Positions 1 to 9,567 of a DNA stretch of 52,334 bases are shown one piece after another. The stretch's first letter is position 1. Each line of letters starts with the position of its first letter. Under the pieces are notes generated by a model. It was given only the letters and a program-made list of their open reading frames with translations. It had not been told where the DNA came from and made no database searches. Origin of the DNA: Bacillota bacterium (GTDB lineage: Bacteria; Bacillota; Desulfitobacteriia; Desulfitobacteriales; JAJXUE01); assembly GCA_021811155.1 (NCBI GenBank), contig JAJZPO010000008.1, forward strand, positions 1 through 52,334, read 5' to 3'. A program made the translations under genes and the position numbers.

Positions 1-422
1 GATCTAAGCACAGTGCATGGCGCATGGTGTGAAACACGGTCGCTCACACTGCCCAGCAAATAACCCTTGATGGCGCCCAGTCCCCTGCTGCCGATAACAA
101 TCAGGTCGCAGCCGCCTTCTTTGGCCCGCTGGCAGATGGTTTCAGCCGGATGACCCACGAAGAGCTCGGTACTGACTTTAACTCCTGAATATTTTGCTGC
201 ATGCTCATCCAGCAGCGTCTTACCCCTGTGCTCAAGTTCATCCATCAAATCCTGGGAAACCGGAATAGGGGTTTCACCATAGAAAGCGGTATACTGCGGC
301 GGTACAATCACATGAATCAGGCAGACCTCCGCGCCCATAAGCTGGGCCAATTCCAGGGCAGTCTTTTCTGCCCGGTCGGAATGAGACGAACCGTCTATCG
401 GAACTAATACCTTTTTGTACAT
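1..422 (-). CDS. Universal stress protein (UspA family), truncated by the window edge
   Basis: Reverse-strand translation starts [26 protein letters not shown] and ends ...[36 protein letters not shown], typical Usp; no stop before base 1. Confidence 0.9.
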   Translation of the reverse strand, partial: [140 protein letters not shown]

Positions 423-549
423 GGCCGCTCCCTCCTTGACGTCAACATAACCGCACCTGCATTGTTCTCATTGTACAATTTAATTATACAGCGGTGACCG
501 GCCCGTGTATATAGTATGGCCCCCTGCGCTGCGCGGCTTAGGCGATTGC

Positions 550-1407
550 TTAGACCAATGTTTTAGCCAGGAGGCTCAGGCTTTCGGACAGGGAACTAAT
601 CATGTTGACGGAGGAGGAAATTTGCTGTGTGGCAGCGGCCTGCTCCTGCGAGACCGCAGAAATCTCGTCAATTTGTGCGGTGAGCTGGGTGATAGAGTTC
701 TGGGTATTCTTCAGCAGGGTAAAGATTTCCCCTGTAGATTTGGATGTGCTGCCGGACAGTTTGCGGATTTCCTCCGCCACCACGTTGAAACCCCGTCCCG
801 CCTCACCGACCCGTGCAGCCTCAATGGTCGCGTTCAGGCCCAGGATATGAGTACGGGCCGCAACTTCCTTGATCATATACATGATGCGGTCGGTCTGCTT
901 GATGTCAGTGCTGATGTGGGAGGATTTTTCTGCCAGGTTCTGGGCGACATTAGCCAGGTGTTGGGCGCTGGCAGCCAGGTTCTGGGAACCGGCGGTCAGT
1001 TCCTGGGCCGCAGCGGACAGGTTGTCGGCCATGTTCTGGGTTTTTTCCTGCCTGTCGATGTTTGTACCGGTCATTATAGCGCCAACGGTTTTTCCCTGAG
1101 CGTCGATGAGGGGGACTGAATTGGCTATATAGGCTACGCCAAAGACTTCAGAGCCCACCCGCCGGGTGACCCGCTGTCCTGCCTGGAGCACCGTAGCGGC
1201 AATACTTCCTTTGGGAATGGGGTCGCCGGGTTTGATCTTAATGTTTAGTCCTGGAGCAGGCTGGTAGTAGAGGTATTTTTCGGTGTCGGTTACGCCAACC
1301 ATTACAGGCTCAGGGTAGGCCAATGCCATGATGGGGGCCAAGTCCAAGGCCGATTTGAGCAGGTAATGCAGTTCATCCATAAATACTTCTCCCCCGCAAT
1401 GTTTCAA
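550..1407 (-). CDS. Soluble methyl-accepting chemotaxis-like transducer: N-terminal sensor domain plus short MCP signalling domain
   Basis: 285 aa; [32 protein letters not shown] is the MCP hairpin motif; no obvious TM segment. Start probably MDELHYLL, about 9 codons into the ORF. Confidence 0.85.
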   Translation of the reverse strand: MKHCGGEVFMDELHYLLKSALDLAPIMALAYPEPVMVGVTDTEKYLYYQPAPGLNIKIKPGDPIPKGSIAATVLQAGQRVTRRVGSEVFGVAYIANSVPLIDAQGKTVGAIMTGTNIDRQEKTQNMADNLSAAAQELTAGSQNLAASAQHLANVAQNLAEKSSHISTDIKQTDRIMYMIKEVAARTHILGLNATIEAARVGEAGRGFNVVAEEIRKLSGSTSKSTGEIFTLLKNTQNSITQLTAQIDEISAVSQEQAAATQQISSSVNMISSLSESLSLLAKTLV

Positions 1408-1623
1408 AATTTTCTTTCATTAAACATAATTATAAACGTTTGTCGCGATTTTCGACAAGATTTTTATTTTACAATCGGAAAAACAGAATTAATTGAGGAT
1501 TCAAAATATGTTGACAATCATAATTATGTGGGTTATGTTTGCTATAGAGACCGGCGTTTAGTATCCGAGATAAGCCGATAACTACACAGCACTGCCAAAA
1601 CCAAGGTGTGAGGAGGCGTTTTT

Positions 1624-2493
1624 GTGTATTTGCCTGATTTTGAGTATTACCAACCTAATAGCCTGGCTGAAGCGTGCCGGCTGATGGCCAAGTTCGGTCC
1701 CAGGGCCAGAATTTTGGCCGGGGGCACGGACCTGCTGCACAAAATGAAGCATGGGCAGCTGGAGCCGGAAGTGATTGTTTCATTGAATGGTCTTGAGCGT
1801 TTACGGGAAATTACTTATCAAAAGGGTGTGGGCGTAGTAATCGGCGCCCGGGCCACTCACAACGACATAGCCGGATCAGCCCTGCTGCAGGAAAAATACC
1901 GCTCTGTCTGTGAAGCAGCCCATCACATGGCCAATAATCAGATCAGAAACGTGGGAACCTTGGGCGGCAATATCGTCAACGCAGTGCCCTCAGCTGACTT
2001 ACCGCCCATACTCATAGCCCTCGGAGCGAGTGTCAAATTGGCAGGAAGCCAGGGCCGGCGGGTCTTGCCGCTGGAAGAGTTTTTCACCGGTGTGCACAGT
2101 TCGGTAATTGAGCCTGATGAAATCCTGACAGAAGTGATCATACCCGATCAGCCCAGTACCGGCAGCACCTATATCCGTTTTGGCCTGCGGCGCTCCGGTG
2201 CGCTGGCAGTGGTGGGTGCAGCGGTGGCCGTAACCATGGAGGGTGAGACATGCCGTGAAGCGCGGATCGCTCTTGGGGCCGCTGCCCCGGTACCAATGCG
2301 GGCCCGGCAGGCCGAAGCCGTGCTAAAGAATCAAGTTATCACGCCTGATCTGCTGGAGGAAGCCGGGGTTTGCGCCGCAAGGGAATGCAGTCCCCGCTCC
2401 AGTATTCGCGGCTCGGAGGAATACCGCCGCGATTTGGTGAGGGTGCTCACGCGCCGGGCCCTGCAAAAAGCTATCAAAGAAGGACACGTCTGA
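1624..2493 (+). CDS. Molybdenum hydroxylase (xanthine dehydrogenase family) FAD-binding subunit
   Basis: MYLPDFEYYQPNSLAEACRLMAKFG...ILAGGTDLLHKMK and NQIRNVGTLGGNIVNAVPSADLPP are FAD-binding motifs of the CoxM/XdhB type. Confidence 0.92.
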   Translation: MYLPDFEYYQPNSLAEACRLMAKFGPRARILAGGTDLLHKMKHGQLEPEVIVSLNGLERLREITYQKGVGVVIGARATHNDIAGSALLQEKYRSVCEAAHHMANNQIRNVGTLGGNIVNAVPSADLPPILIALGASVKLAGSQGRRVLPLEEFFTGVHSSVIEPDEILTEVIIPDQPSTGSTYIRFGLRRSGALAVVGAAVAVTMEGETCREARIALGAAAPVPMRARQAEAVLKNQVITPDLLEEAGVCAARECSPRSSIRGSEEYRRDLVRVLTRRALQKAIKEGHV

Positions 2494-2527
2494 TTAAAGC
2501 AAATGCCGCCAACGGGTTAGTGCGGCG

Positions 2528-3058
2528 GTGGAAAAACTAATTGTTGCGGAGGTGGGTTGCATGGCCCGGACCCTTACTGATGAGCAGGGTGTAAAACGCT
2601 ACCTTGTTAACTTGAAAGTTAACGGAGACAACCATACTGTTATGGTAAAGGGCAATTCCCTATTGGTTAATGTACTGCGCGATGAGCTGGACTTGACCGG
2701 GACAAAAAAGGGGTGTGAATTGGGAGACTGCGGATCCTGTACTGTACTTTTGGACGGCAAGCCGGTAAATTCCTGTCTGGTGCTTGCGGTGGAAGCTGAA
2801 GGGCGCGAGATCACCACGATTGAAGGTGTAGCCCAGAACGATAAGCTGGATAAGCTCCAGGAGTCCTTTGTCAACAATGCGGCGATTCAGTGCGGCTATT
2901 GTACCCCGGGCATGGTTCTTTCCGCTAAGGCCTTGCTCACCCGCAACCCGCATCCAACCGAAACCGAGGTGCGTGAGGCAATCTCTGGCAACTTGTGCCG
3001 CTGTACAGGCTATGTGAATATTGTGAAGGCTGTCATGGCGGCGGCTGAGCAAGAATAA
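2528..3058 (+). CDS. Molybdenum hydroxylase [2Fe-2S] subunit
   Basis: GCELGDCGSCTVLLDGKPVNSC and QCGYCTPGMV...GNLCRCTGY are the two 2Fe-2S motifs; start may be the ATG at 2561. Confidence 0.93.
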   Translation: MEKLIVAEVGCMARTLTDEQGVKRYLVNLKVNGDNHTVMVKGNSLLVNVLRDELDLTGTKKGCELGDCGSCTVLLDGKPVNSCLVLAVEAEGREITTIEGVAQNDKLDKLQESFVNNAAIQCGYCTPGMVLSAKALLTRNPHPTETEVREAISGNLCRCTGYVNIVKAVMAAAEQE

Positions 3059-3072
3059 GGAGGAGGGGGAAG

Positions 3073-5373
3073 ATGAGTCAGGAATATGCGGTAATCGGTA
3101 AAAGCGTTCCCCGTAAAGACGGGTGGGATAAGGTTACAGGCAAGGCCAAGTACACGGGAGATTTAAAGTTCCCCAACATGCTGGTGGGAAAAATCTTAAC
3201 CAGCCCCCATGCCCATGCCAGGATTCTCAGTATCGATACCTCAGAAGCTGAGAAGCTTCCCGGTGTGAAGGCGGTGATTACCCATGAGGATGTGCCGTCC
3301 CTGAAGTACGGCATTAGCCCCGCTCGCTGGGATGAAAACATTTTCTGCATTGACAAGGTGCGGTTTGTCGGGGATAAAGTGGCTGCCGTAGCAGCGCTAG
3401 ACGAAGAAACCGTGTACAAGGCTCTGAAACTGATCAAGGTAGAGTACGAGACGCTGCCTGCTGTGTTTGACCCCTTCGAGGCCATGCGGGAGGATGCTCC
3501 CTTGGTGCAGGAGGAATATCCCCGCAATATCAATACGGAAATCCACCAGAACTTTGGCGATGTGGACAAGGCTATGGCGGAAGCCTATTACGTAAGGACG
3601 GACAGGTTTAAGGGCCAACGCACTTATCAGAGCCCGATCGAGCCCCATTCGGCGATTTCCATCTGGGACAAAGACAAGCTCACGATTTATTCCAGCACCC
3701 AGTCACCGCACTATTTTCAATATTATATTGCCAGGGAGTTTGGACTTCCCATGGGAAATGTAAGGGTACTCAAAACCCACATAGGAGGCGGGTTTGGCGG
3801 CAAGCTCGAACCAACGGGCCTGGAGTTTGCCGGGGCGGTCTTGTCCAAACTCACCGGCAGACCGGTCAGAATGTTCTATGACCGTGAGGACATGTTTGCC
3901 CACAACAGGGGCCGCCATGCTCAGTTCATGGAGCTTACCACCGGAGTGGACAAAGACGGTAAAATCCTCGCTGTGCACGCCAATTTCGTCATGGATGGGG
4001 GAGCTTATACAAGCCTCGGGGTTGCCAGCGCCTATTATGCCGGCGCCCTCCTGACCATTCCCTACGAGTTTGACAACTATAAATTTGATATGTACCGGGT
4101 AAACACCAATTTGCCGGCCTGCGGCGCCCAGCGGGGCCACGGTCATCCCCAACCGCGTTTCGCTTTCGAAAGCCACCTCGACAACATCGCCAAGGAGCTG
4201 GGAATTGACCCGGTGGAGATCCGCCTGCGCAACGCACGCAAATCAAACACCACTACCCCTAACGAATTCAAAGTGGAAACATGTGCCCTGACTGAGGCCT
4301 TGGAAAAGGCGCGGGACCTTTCCGGCTGGAGGGAAAAGAAAGGCAAACTGCCCTCGGGGCGCGGCATCGGGATAGGGGTTGGAAGCTTTGTCTCCGGGGC
4401 CGGCTACCCGATATACCGCACTGACCTTCCCCAAGCGTCAGCGGTGATTAAAGTAAACGAGGACGGCAGCGAGGCGACGCTGTACAGCGGCTCAGTCGAT
4501 ATCGGCCAGGGCAGTGACACTGTGCTCTGCCAGATGGCGGCGGAGGCCATGGGTTATGTCTATGAAAAAATGCGCATCGTATCAGCAGATACCGAATTGG
4601 CTCCCCATGACTTTGGGGCTTATGCCAGCCGCCAGACCCTGATGTCAGGGGCTGCAGTGAAGCAAGCTGGGGAGGAAATCAAAACCCAGCTCCTGGCAAT
4701 CGCCGCTCCCGCGCTGGGGGTAAGGGCGGAGGAACTCGACTGCCGGGAAGGAATTATCTTTGTGAAGGCGAATCCTGAAATAAATCGAACTTTTGGTGAA
4801 GCCGCCCGGGAGTTTTTCGTCAAAAAAGGGCCGCTGGTGGGACGGGGTGTCTACCACGTGCCAAAGCTGGGGGGCAAATTCAAGGGGGCAGCCGTCGGCA
4901 CTTCTCCGGCCTACAGTTTTGCCGCCCAGGTTGCGGAAGTAGAGATAGACGAGGAAACAGGCGAGGTCAAGATTGCGGAGGTATGGGACGTGCATGACTG
5001 CGGCAAGGTCATTAATCCCGCACTTCTCCACGCCCAGGTGCACGGAGCTTTCTACATGGGGATGGGCGAGTCCGTGTGGGAGCAGGTATTGTTTGACGCT
5101 AAGGGCAAGATAATAAATGCCAACCTGGCGGAATACCGCCTGCCCACTGCTCTGGATATGCCAAGACTTCACTCCGACCTCGTGGACACTGTGGAACCCA
5201 ACGGTCCGTGGGGTGTAAAAGAAGTCGGTGAAGGAGCCACCACCCCTGTGATGGGCTGCATTTCCAACGCCATCACCGATGCCATCGGGGTGCGCATCGA
5301 CAGCCTGCCCCTTTCGTATGAGAAAGTTTGGCGGGCAAGCAAGGAAAGGAAAAGAAATACATCAGGTGAGTAA
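3073..5373 (+). CDS. Molybdenum hydroxylase molybdopterin-binding subunit
   Basis: 766 aa; RKDGWDKVTGKAKYTGD, GGGFGGK, VDIGQGSDTV, GPWGVKEVGEGATTPV are family motifs; RBS aggagggggaag just upstream. Confidence 0.93.
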   Translation: MSQEYAVIGKSVPRKDGWDKVTGKAKYTGDLKFPNMLVGKILTSPHAHARILSIDTSEAEKLPGVKAVITHEDVPSLKYGISPARWDENIFCIDKVRFVGDKVAAVAALDEETVYKALKLIKVEYETLPAVFDPFEAMREDAPLVQEEYPRNINTEIHQNFGDVDKAMAEAYYVRTDRFKGQRTYQSPIEPHSAISIWDKDKLTIYSSTQSPHYFQYYIAREFGLPMGNVRVLKTHIGGGFGGKLEPTGLEFAGAVLSKLTGRPVRMFYDREDMFAHNRGRHAQFMELTTGVDKDGKILAVHANFVMDGGAYTSLGVASAYYAGALLTIPYEFDNYKFDMYRVNTNLPACGAQRGHGHPQPRFAFESHLDNIAKELGIDPVEIRLRNARKSNTTTPNEFKVETCALTEALEKARDLSGWREKKGKLPSGRGIGIGVGSFVSGAGYPIYRTDLPQASAVIKVNEDGSEATLYSGSVDIGQGSDTVLCQMAAEAMGYVYEKMRIVSADTELAPHDFGAYASRQTLMSGAAVKQAGEEIKTQLLAIAAPALGVRAEELDCREGIIFVKANPEINRTFGEAAREFFVKKGPLVGRGVYHVPKLGGKFKGAAVGTSPAYSFAAQVAEVEIDEETGEVKIAEVWDVHDCGKVINPALLHAQVHGAFYMGMGESVWEQVLFDAKGKIINANLAEYRLPTALDMPRLHSDLVDTVEPNGPWGVKEVGEGATTPVMGCISNAITDAIGVRIDSLPLSYEKVWRASKERKRNTSGE

Positions 5374-5374
5374 G

Positions 5375-6148
5375 ATGAATCCAAGAGAGGGCAGCGGCTA
5401 CAGCGCTCCGATTGTTTACAAAGCCTTTGCCGTGCTCCAGCAGGTGGCGGGTTCACCGTCCCAGCTGGGCATCAGCGACCTGGCCCGGCAATTGAACATC
5501 AACAAGAGTACAGTTTTCGGCATTACCCAGGCTTTACTGGACCTGGGCATGGTGCAGCAGGACGAAGCAAGCAAGAAATTCCGGCTGGGGCCGGCCCTGA
5601 TCAAGCTGGGGCACCAATCCATGACCGAAATCAGTTTGAAATCTGCCGCCATCCCTTTCATGGAGAAACTCTGCCATGAATTTGAGGAAACCGTGTTTCT
5701 TGGCCGGATGGACGAGAAAAATGTGATTATTTTGGCCAAAGCGGACAGTCCGGTAGAGCTAAAAATAACTGCGCCGGAAGGGGCAAGAATACCTTTCTTT
5801 GCCGGAGCTGCAGCCAAGACATTTCTCGCATTTCAAGATGAGCAGACGCAGAAAGAGGTCCTGGCTAAGAGGGAACTGCCCGCATTTACCGAGAACTCGA
5901 TTGCCGCTAAGGAAGATTACCTGGCGGAATTGGAGAGGGTCGGACGGGAAGGGTTTGCTACCGATTATGAAGAATATATTAAAGGTGTTAACGCTGTAAG
6001 TGTTCCCCTTTTCGGCCCCGGGAGGCGCCTGGTAGGAGCGCTGTGGATTGTCGGCTTCAGCAGTTCATTTTCTCATACCAAGATGCTCAAGGCTGTAACA
6101 GCAGCCAAACAGGCGGCACAGGAAATTTCAGCGGCTTTAGGGGGATAA
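5375..6148 (+). CDS. IclR-family transcriptional regulator
   Basis: MNPREGSGYSAPIVYKAFAVLQQVAGSPSQLGISDLARQLNINKSTVFGITQAL (wHTH) plus IclR effector domain with a C-terminal SFSHTKMLKAVTAAKQAAQEIS helix. Confidence 0.9.
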   Translation: MNPREGSGYSAPIVYKAFAVLQQVAGSPSQLGISDLARQLNINKSTVFGITQALLDLGMVQQDEASKKFRLGPALIKLGHQSMTEISLKSAAIPFMEKLCHEFEETVFLGRMDEKNVIILAKADSPVELKITAPEGARIPFFAGAAAKTFLAFQDEQTQKEVLAKRELPAFTENSIAAKEDYLAELERVGREGFATDYEEYIKGVNAVSVPLFGPGRRLVGALWIVGFSSSFSHTKMLKAVTAAKQAAQEISAALGG

Positions 6149-6154
6149 TATTAG

Positions 6155-6226
6155 TCAGGAAAGTACATACTCGGCAACTTTAGCCGAGTATGTCGAACAC
6201 GGGCGCTGAAATGCGCGCATTTCTTG
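6155..6226 (+). repeat. Modular hairpin repeat, short copy A1
   Basis: TCAGGAAAGTACATACTCGGCAACTTTAGCCGAGTATGTCGAACAC...GAAATGCGCGCATTTCTTG; first and last hairpins shared with the other copies. Confidence 0.8.
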
Positions 6227-6421
6227 TACCTCAGGAAAGGATATACTCGGCAACTTTTGCCGAGTATATCGAACACGTGGTGCTGCGACGGACAGCGCAA
6301 ACCCAAAAGAGGGCCGAGGCTAGCGCGGTCCTAGTCCTAGAGAGGCTGAGACTGAACATGCATGTCTCAGCCTCGGCAGGGAAATGCGCGCGCTGAGGAA
6401 AAACGAAGCGCGCATTTCTTG
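6227..6421 (+). repeat. Modular hairpin repeat, long copy A2
   Basis: TACCTCAGGAAAGGATATACTCGGC...GCCGAGTATATCGAACAC, central multi-stem module, final GAAATGCGCGC/GCGCGCATTTC hairpin; in tandem with A1. Confidence 0.85.
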
Positions 6422-6633
6422 TTCTTAGCAGGTTTTTGCAGATCACGCCGCGAATAATACGAATGATAGTCGATGAGATTGCTGCGGGCAGGATAAAAAA
6501 CCCGGTACATATGACCCTGAGGTAAAAGGAATATTGTCACCCGTTGTAGAATATATTTGGTCGGGTTATGAATAACCTTGTGCACATATGCACTAAGATT
6601 ATTTATCTTTTAGAGAAAAAGGGGGTGAAAGTT

Positions 6634-7767
6634 ATGTCCGTAGGAAGAAGAATTGTCAGTAAATTACCTAAATTTGACCTATCCAAAACAGAGGACAGGC
6701 TCAAGCTTATCATTTTGATAAGCGGCTTTATCCTGGTCTTTGGTTCTCTGACAGTGGGCGGCGTTGCCTACACCATGCGCTCAAGCTTCTGTTCCACCTG
6801 TCACGAGATGCAGCCGGAATACGCCACATGGCAAGCATCGGCTCACAGCCAGATCGGCTGCGTTGACTGCCACATTGAACCAGGTATCGTCAACCTCGTC
6901 AAGGATAAACTTGGCGCCATGGTCCAGGTCTATATGCACGTCACCAAAGGCTATCCCAGTCCCATTGAGTACCCGGCAACCAAGGAGATTCCCAATACCG
7001 TTTGCCTGAAATGCCATTCGGCTAACCGCCAGTACTCGCCCTCGGGGGATATTATTGTACCCCACTCCAAGCACATTGCCAATGGGGTTAATTGTGTAGA
7101 TTGTCACAAAGGGGTTACGCACGGGTTGATAGCCGAGCGGGGTGTGAGCAAGGCCTCGACAATTCCCTTTGAAAAGTGGACGGCAGCGGTGGGCACGCAG
7201 GAAATGGTGCCGAAGTTTTCCAGCCCCAGGATGGATACCTGCGTTTCCTGCCACATTAAGCGGGGAGTCAGCACTAATTGCACTACGTGCCACAGCGAAA
7301 TGGGCATTCCGGCTTCCCACAAGGACCAAAGCGCCTGGAAGGTATCCCATGGCAAGTCCGCGGAAGCGGATATCAATACGTGTGACAAATGCCACTCTTA
7401 TGGCTTTGTGCAGCCGCTGGGCGATAAGAAGTTGAGCGTCGACGAGTACGCCCGCGACAACGTGTTCTGCCTGAACTGCCATACCAAGCGTCCGCCTAAC
7501 CACGGCAACAAAGAAGATGAAACGTGGATTTCCGGCCACGGCGCAGTGGTCAAGAGCAAGGGCATTGAAAACTGCCTGGCTTGCCACGACCTCAGGCCTC
7601 CGGCCAAGCCGGCTCAGACCCAGCCTGCAACCGGAGAAGGCAAAAGCAAGGAAGCCGACGGCAAGAAGCTGGAAGAAATCAACCGTTTGACGACAGAGCA
7701 GCCCTCAAACACGATGGTCAACAAGGTATACTGCAGCCAGTGTCACGGCACCAAGTTTGGCCGGTAG
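6634..7767 (+). CDS. Membrane-anchored NapC/NrfH-like multiheme c-type cytochrome, 10 CxxCH
   Basis: N-terminal TM (LKLIILISGFILVFGSLTVGGVAYTM), then FCSTCHEMQPEYATWQASAHSQIGCVDCH; ten CxxCH counted; RBS aaagggggtg before ATG 6634. Confidence 0.93.
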   Translation: MSVGRRIVSKLPKFDLSKTEDRLKLIILISGFILVFGSLTVGGVAYTMRSSFCSTCHEMQPEYATWQASAHSQIGCVDCHIEPGIVNLVKDKLGAMVQVYMHVTKGYPSPIEYPATKEIPNTVCLKCHSANRQYSPSGDIIVPHSKHIANGVNCVDCHKGVTHGLIAERGVSKASTIPFEKWTAAVGTQEMVPKFSSPRMDTCVSCHIKRGVSTNCTTCHSEMGIPASHKDQSAWKVSHGKSAEADINTCDKCHSYGFVQPLGDKKLSVDEYARDNVFCLNCHTKRPPNHGNKEDETWISGHGAVVKSKGIENCLACHDLRPPAKPAQTQPATGEGKSKEADGKKLEEINRLTTEQPSNTMVNKVYCSQCHGTKFGR

Positions 7768-7795
7768 TGTTTCAGGAAAAATACCCTAACGATTT

Positions 7796-7825
7796 CGCAA
7801 GGCGTATTAAGACGCCTTGTTTTTT
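7796..7825 (+). terminator. Rho-independent terminator
   Basis: AAGGCGTATTAAGACGCCTT hairpin followed by a T tract, just after the cytochrome stop codon. Confidence 0.8.
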
Positions 7826-8018
7826 TACCTCAGGAAAGTATATACTCGGCAACTTTAGCCGAGTATATCGAACACTGTGCTGCGACGGACCGTGCAAGCC
7901 CAAGAGAAGGTCGAGGCTAGCACGGTCCTAGTCCTAGAGGGGCTGAGACCGAACATGCATGTCTCAGCCTCGGCAGGGAAACGCGCGCGATGAGGAAAAA
8001 CGAAGCGCGCGTTTCTTG
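7826..8018 (+). repeat. Modular hairpin repeat, long copy B
   Basis: Same architecture as A2 with paired substitutions; begins directly at the terminator T tract. Confidence 0.87.
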
Positions 8019-8289
8019 CTGCCTTATGGTGTCGAAAATTGTCGAATTGACAATTGGCGGACATTTTGCCGACGGCTTGGACAGATGGAAATAATTGGCG
8101 ACAAAATTCAGGAAAAAGGCGAATAAAATTCGACAATATATGTAGGAAGATGCCGAAAATAGTCGAATAATAAAGTGATGGGCCAAGAATTTAGGCTAAA
8201 TACGCGAATCTTATAGCTGGTTTCAGCAGCAAAAAAGTTACAGAGGATAGCCTGACAGCAGGAGGAAAACACAATACTATGTAGAATAA

Positions 8290-8326
8290 TGTCGAAAAGA
8301 AGTATTATAGGTCGGCTTGTGTCGAA
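8290..8326. promoter_or_regulatory. Putative promoter/TGTCGAA-box region upstream of cytochrome module 1
   Basis: TGTCGAAAAGAAGTATTATAGGTCGGCTTGTGTCGAA; conserved with 13137-13163 (TGTCGAATAGAAGTATAATATGTCGG). Confidence 0.45.
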
Positions 8327-8420
8327 ATGCACTATTTCTCCCGTCTTGCTCCCCTGAGCCGGGAATTAGCCGGGAGTTGGTCGCTTTAGCGAAGTGAACT
8401 CGTTCAATGAAGGTGAAAAA

Positions 8421-9527
8421 ATGCTCAAACTCAAGCGGCTGAGAACGACCTTTGCTACCACAGAGGGCCGCCTGAAAGCGGTAATCGTTACTATGGGCTC
8501 GATGGTTTTGTTTCTGGCTCTGGCGGTTGGCGCTTTGGAGGTGACCAGTACACCGGTTTTTTGCTCGACCTGCCATGAGATGAGTCCCGAGTATTACACC
8601 TGGCATGCTTCGGCTCACAGCAATATCGCTTGTGTAGACTGTCACGTGCAGCCGGGGGTGAATAACTTCATCAGCCACAAGATCGAGTCGCTGAAACAGG
8701 TGTACTTGCATTTTACCGGGACATATGTCACCCCGATTGCGATCAGCGACCCGATTCCCAACTCCGTGTGTGAAAGATGTCACGATATGACCACGCGGGT
8801 AACTTCTCCTTCGGGGGACATCAAATTTCCTCATACTACTCACCTGGATAAAGGGGTTCAGTGCGTAACCTGTCATGCCGGCGTGGTTCACGGCAACATT
8901 GAGGAAAAGGGCTTTACCGCCATGACCGATTACACGAAATGGAATTCCTATGTGGGCGCAGCCTATGTCTCAGGCGATTTCACCAAACTGCAGATGAGCC
9001 AGTGTATTGACTGCCACCAGGAAAATGGTGCTCCAACCACTTGTGAAACATGTCACACGAAGATCACAAAACCGCAATCCCACATGAACTCCAGTTGGCT
9101 TACCCTGCACGGGCCCCAGGCGCAGCAAGACATCCAGGCCTGCAATCAGTGCCATTCGGTTACCCTCAAATATGGGGTCATCCCGACGGATGATTTCAAA
9201 GCCGCTGATTATGCCAGGGCCAACACCTTTTGCAACGGCTGTCACGCCCAAAAGCCGGCCGGCCACACCGCTGACTGGCGGGCCACTCACCCCGGACCGG
9301 CTAAAGCCAATCCTGACGGCTGCCTTACCTGCCATGACCAGACGCCGCCCAGAAAGGGCAGCGCCGCTCCGGCACAGGTTTTTTGCGGCCAGTGCCACGA
9401 TGACAAGCATTCGCCTCCGCCTTTTCACCCGGTGCCGGTACCGCCTTCGGGCTATGACCGGAAACTGTGCGGGACATGCCATGATGCCAGGATTTGTGAA
9501 AACTGCCACGTGAAAGGCAGCCCTTAA
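8421..9527 (+). CDS. Module 1: membrane-anchored NapC/NrfH-like 12-CxxCH cytochrome
   Basis: N-terminal TM then FCSTCHEMSPEYYTWHASAHSNIACVDCHVQPG; twelve CxxCH counted; ends CGTCHDARICENCHVKGSP. Confidence 0.93.
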   Translation: MLKLKRLRTTFATTEGRLKAVIVTMGSMVLFLALAVGALEVTSTPVFCSTCHEMSPEYYTWHASAHSNIACVDCHVQPGVNNFISHKIESLKQVYLHFTGTYVTPIAISDPIPNSVCERCHDMTTRVTSPSGDIKFPHTTHLDKGVQCVTCHAGVVHGNIEEKGFTAMTDYTKWNSYVGAAYVSGDFTKLQMSQCIDCHQENGAPTTCETCHTKITKPQSHMNSSWLTLHGPQAQQDIQACNQCHSVTLKYGVIPTDDFKAADYARANTFCNGCHAQKPAGHTADWRATHPGPAKANPDGCLTCHDQTPPRKGSAAPAQVFCGQCHDDKHSPPPFHPVPVPPSGYDRKLCGTCHDARICENCHVKGSP

Positions 9528-9567
9528 GACTGGACGCTTTACCTTGACGCTTTAAAGGAGGATAAAC

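Noticed and set aside
505-1119. Plus-strand ORFs at 505-1119, 602-850 and 869-1099
   Set aside because: Antisense to a clear MCP gene on the minus strand; compositional artefacts.
1624-5373. CO dehydrogenase (CoxMSL)
   Set aside because: The large subunit lacks the AYRCSFR active-site motif; kept as a generic molybdenum hydroxylase.
6781-7587. 268-aa minus-strand ORF antisense to the 10-heme cytochrome
   Set aside because: Shadow ORF of a CxxCH-rich gene.
6155-8018. CRISPR array
   Set aside because: Only a few unequal copies, no regular spacers, copies are modular hairpins.
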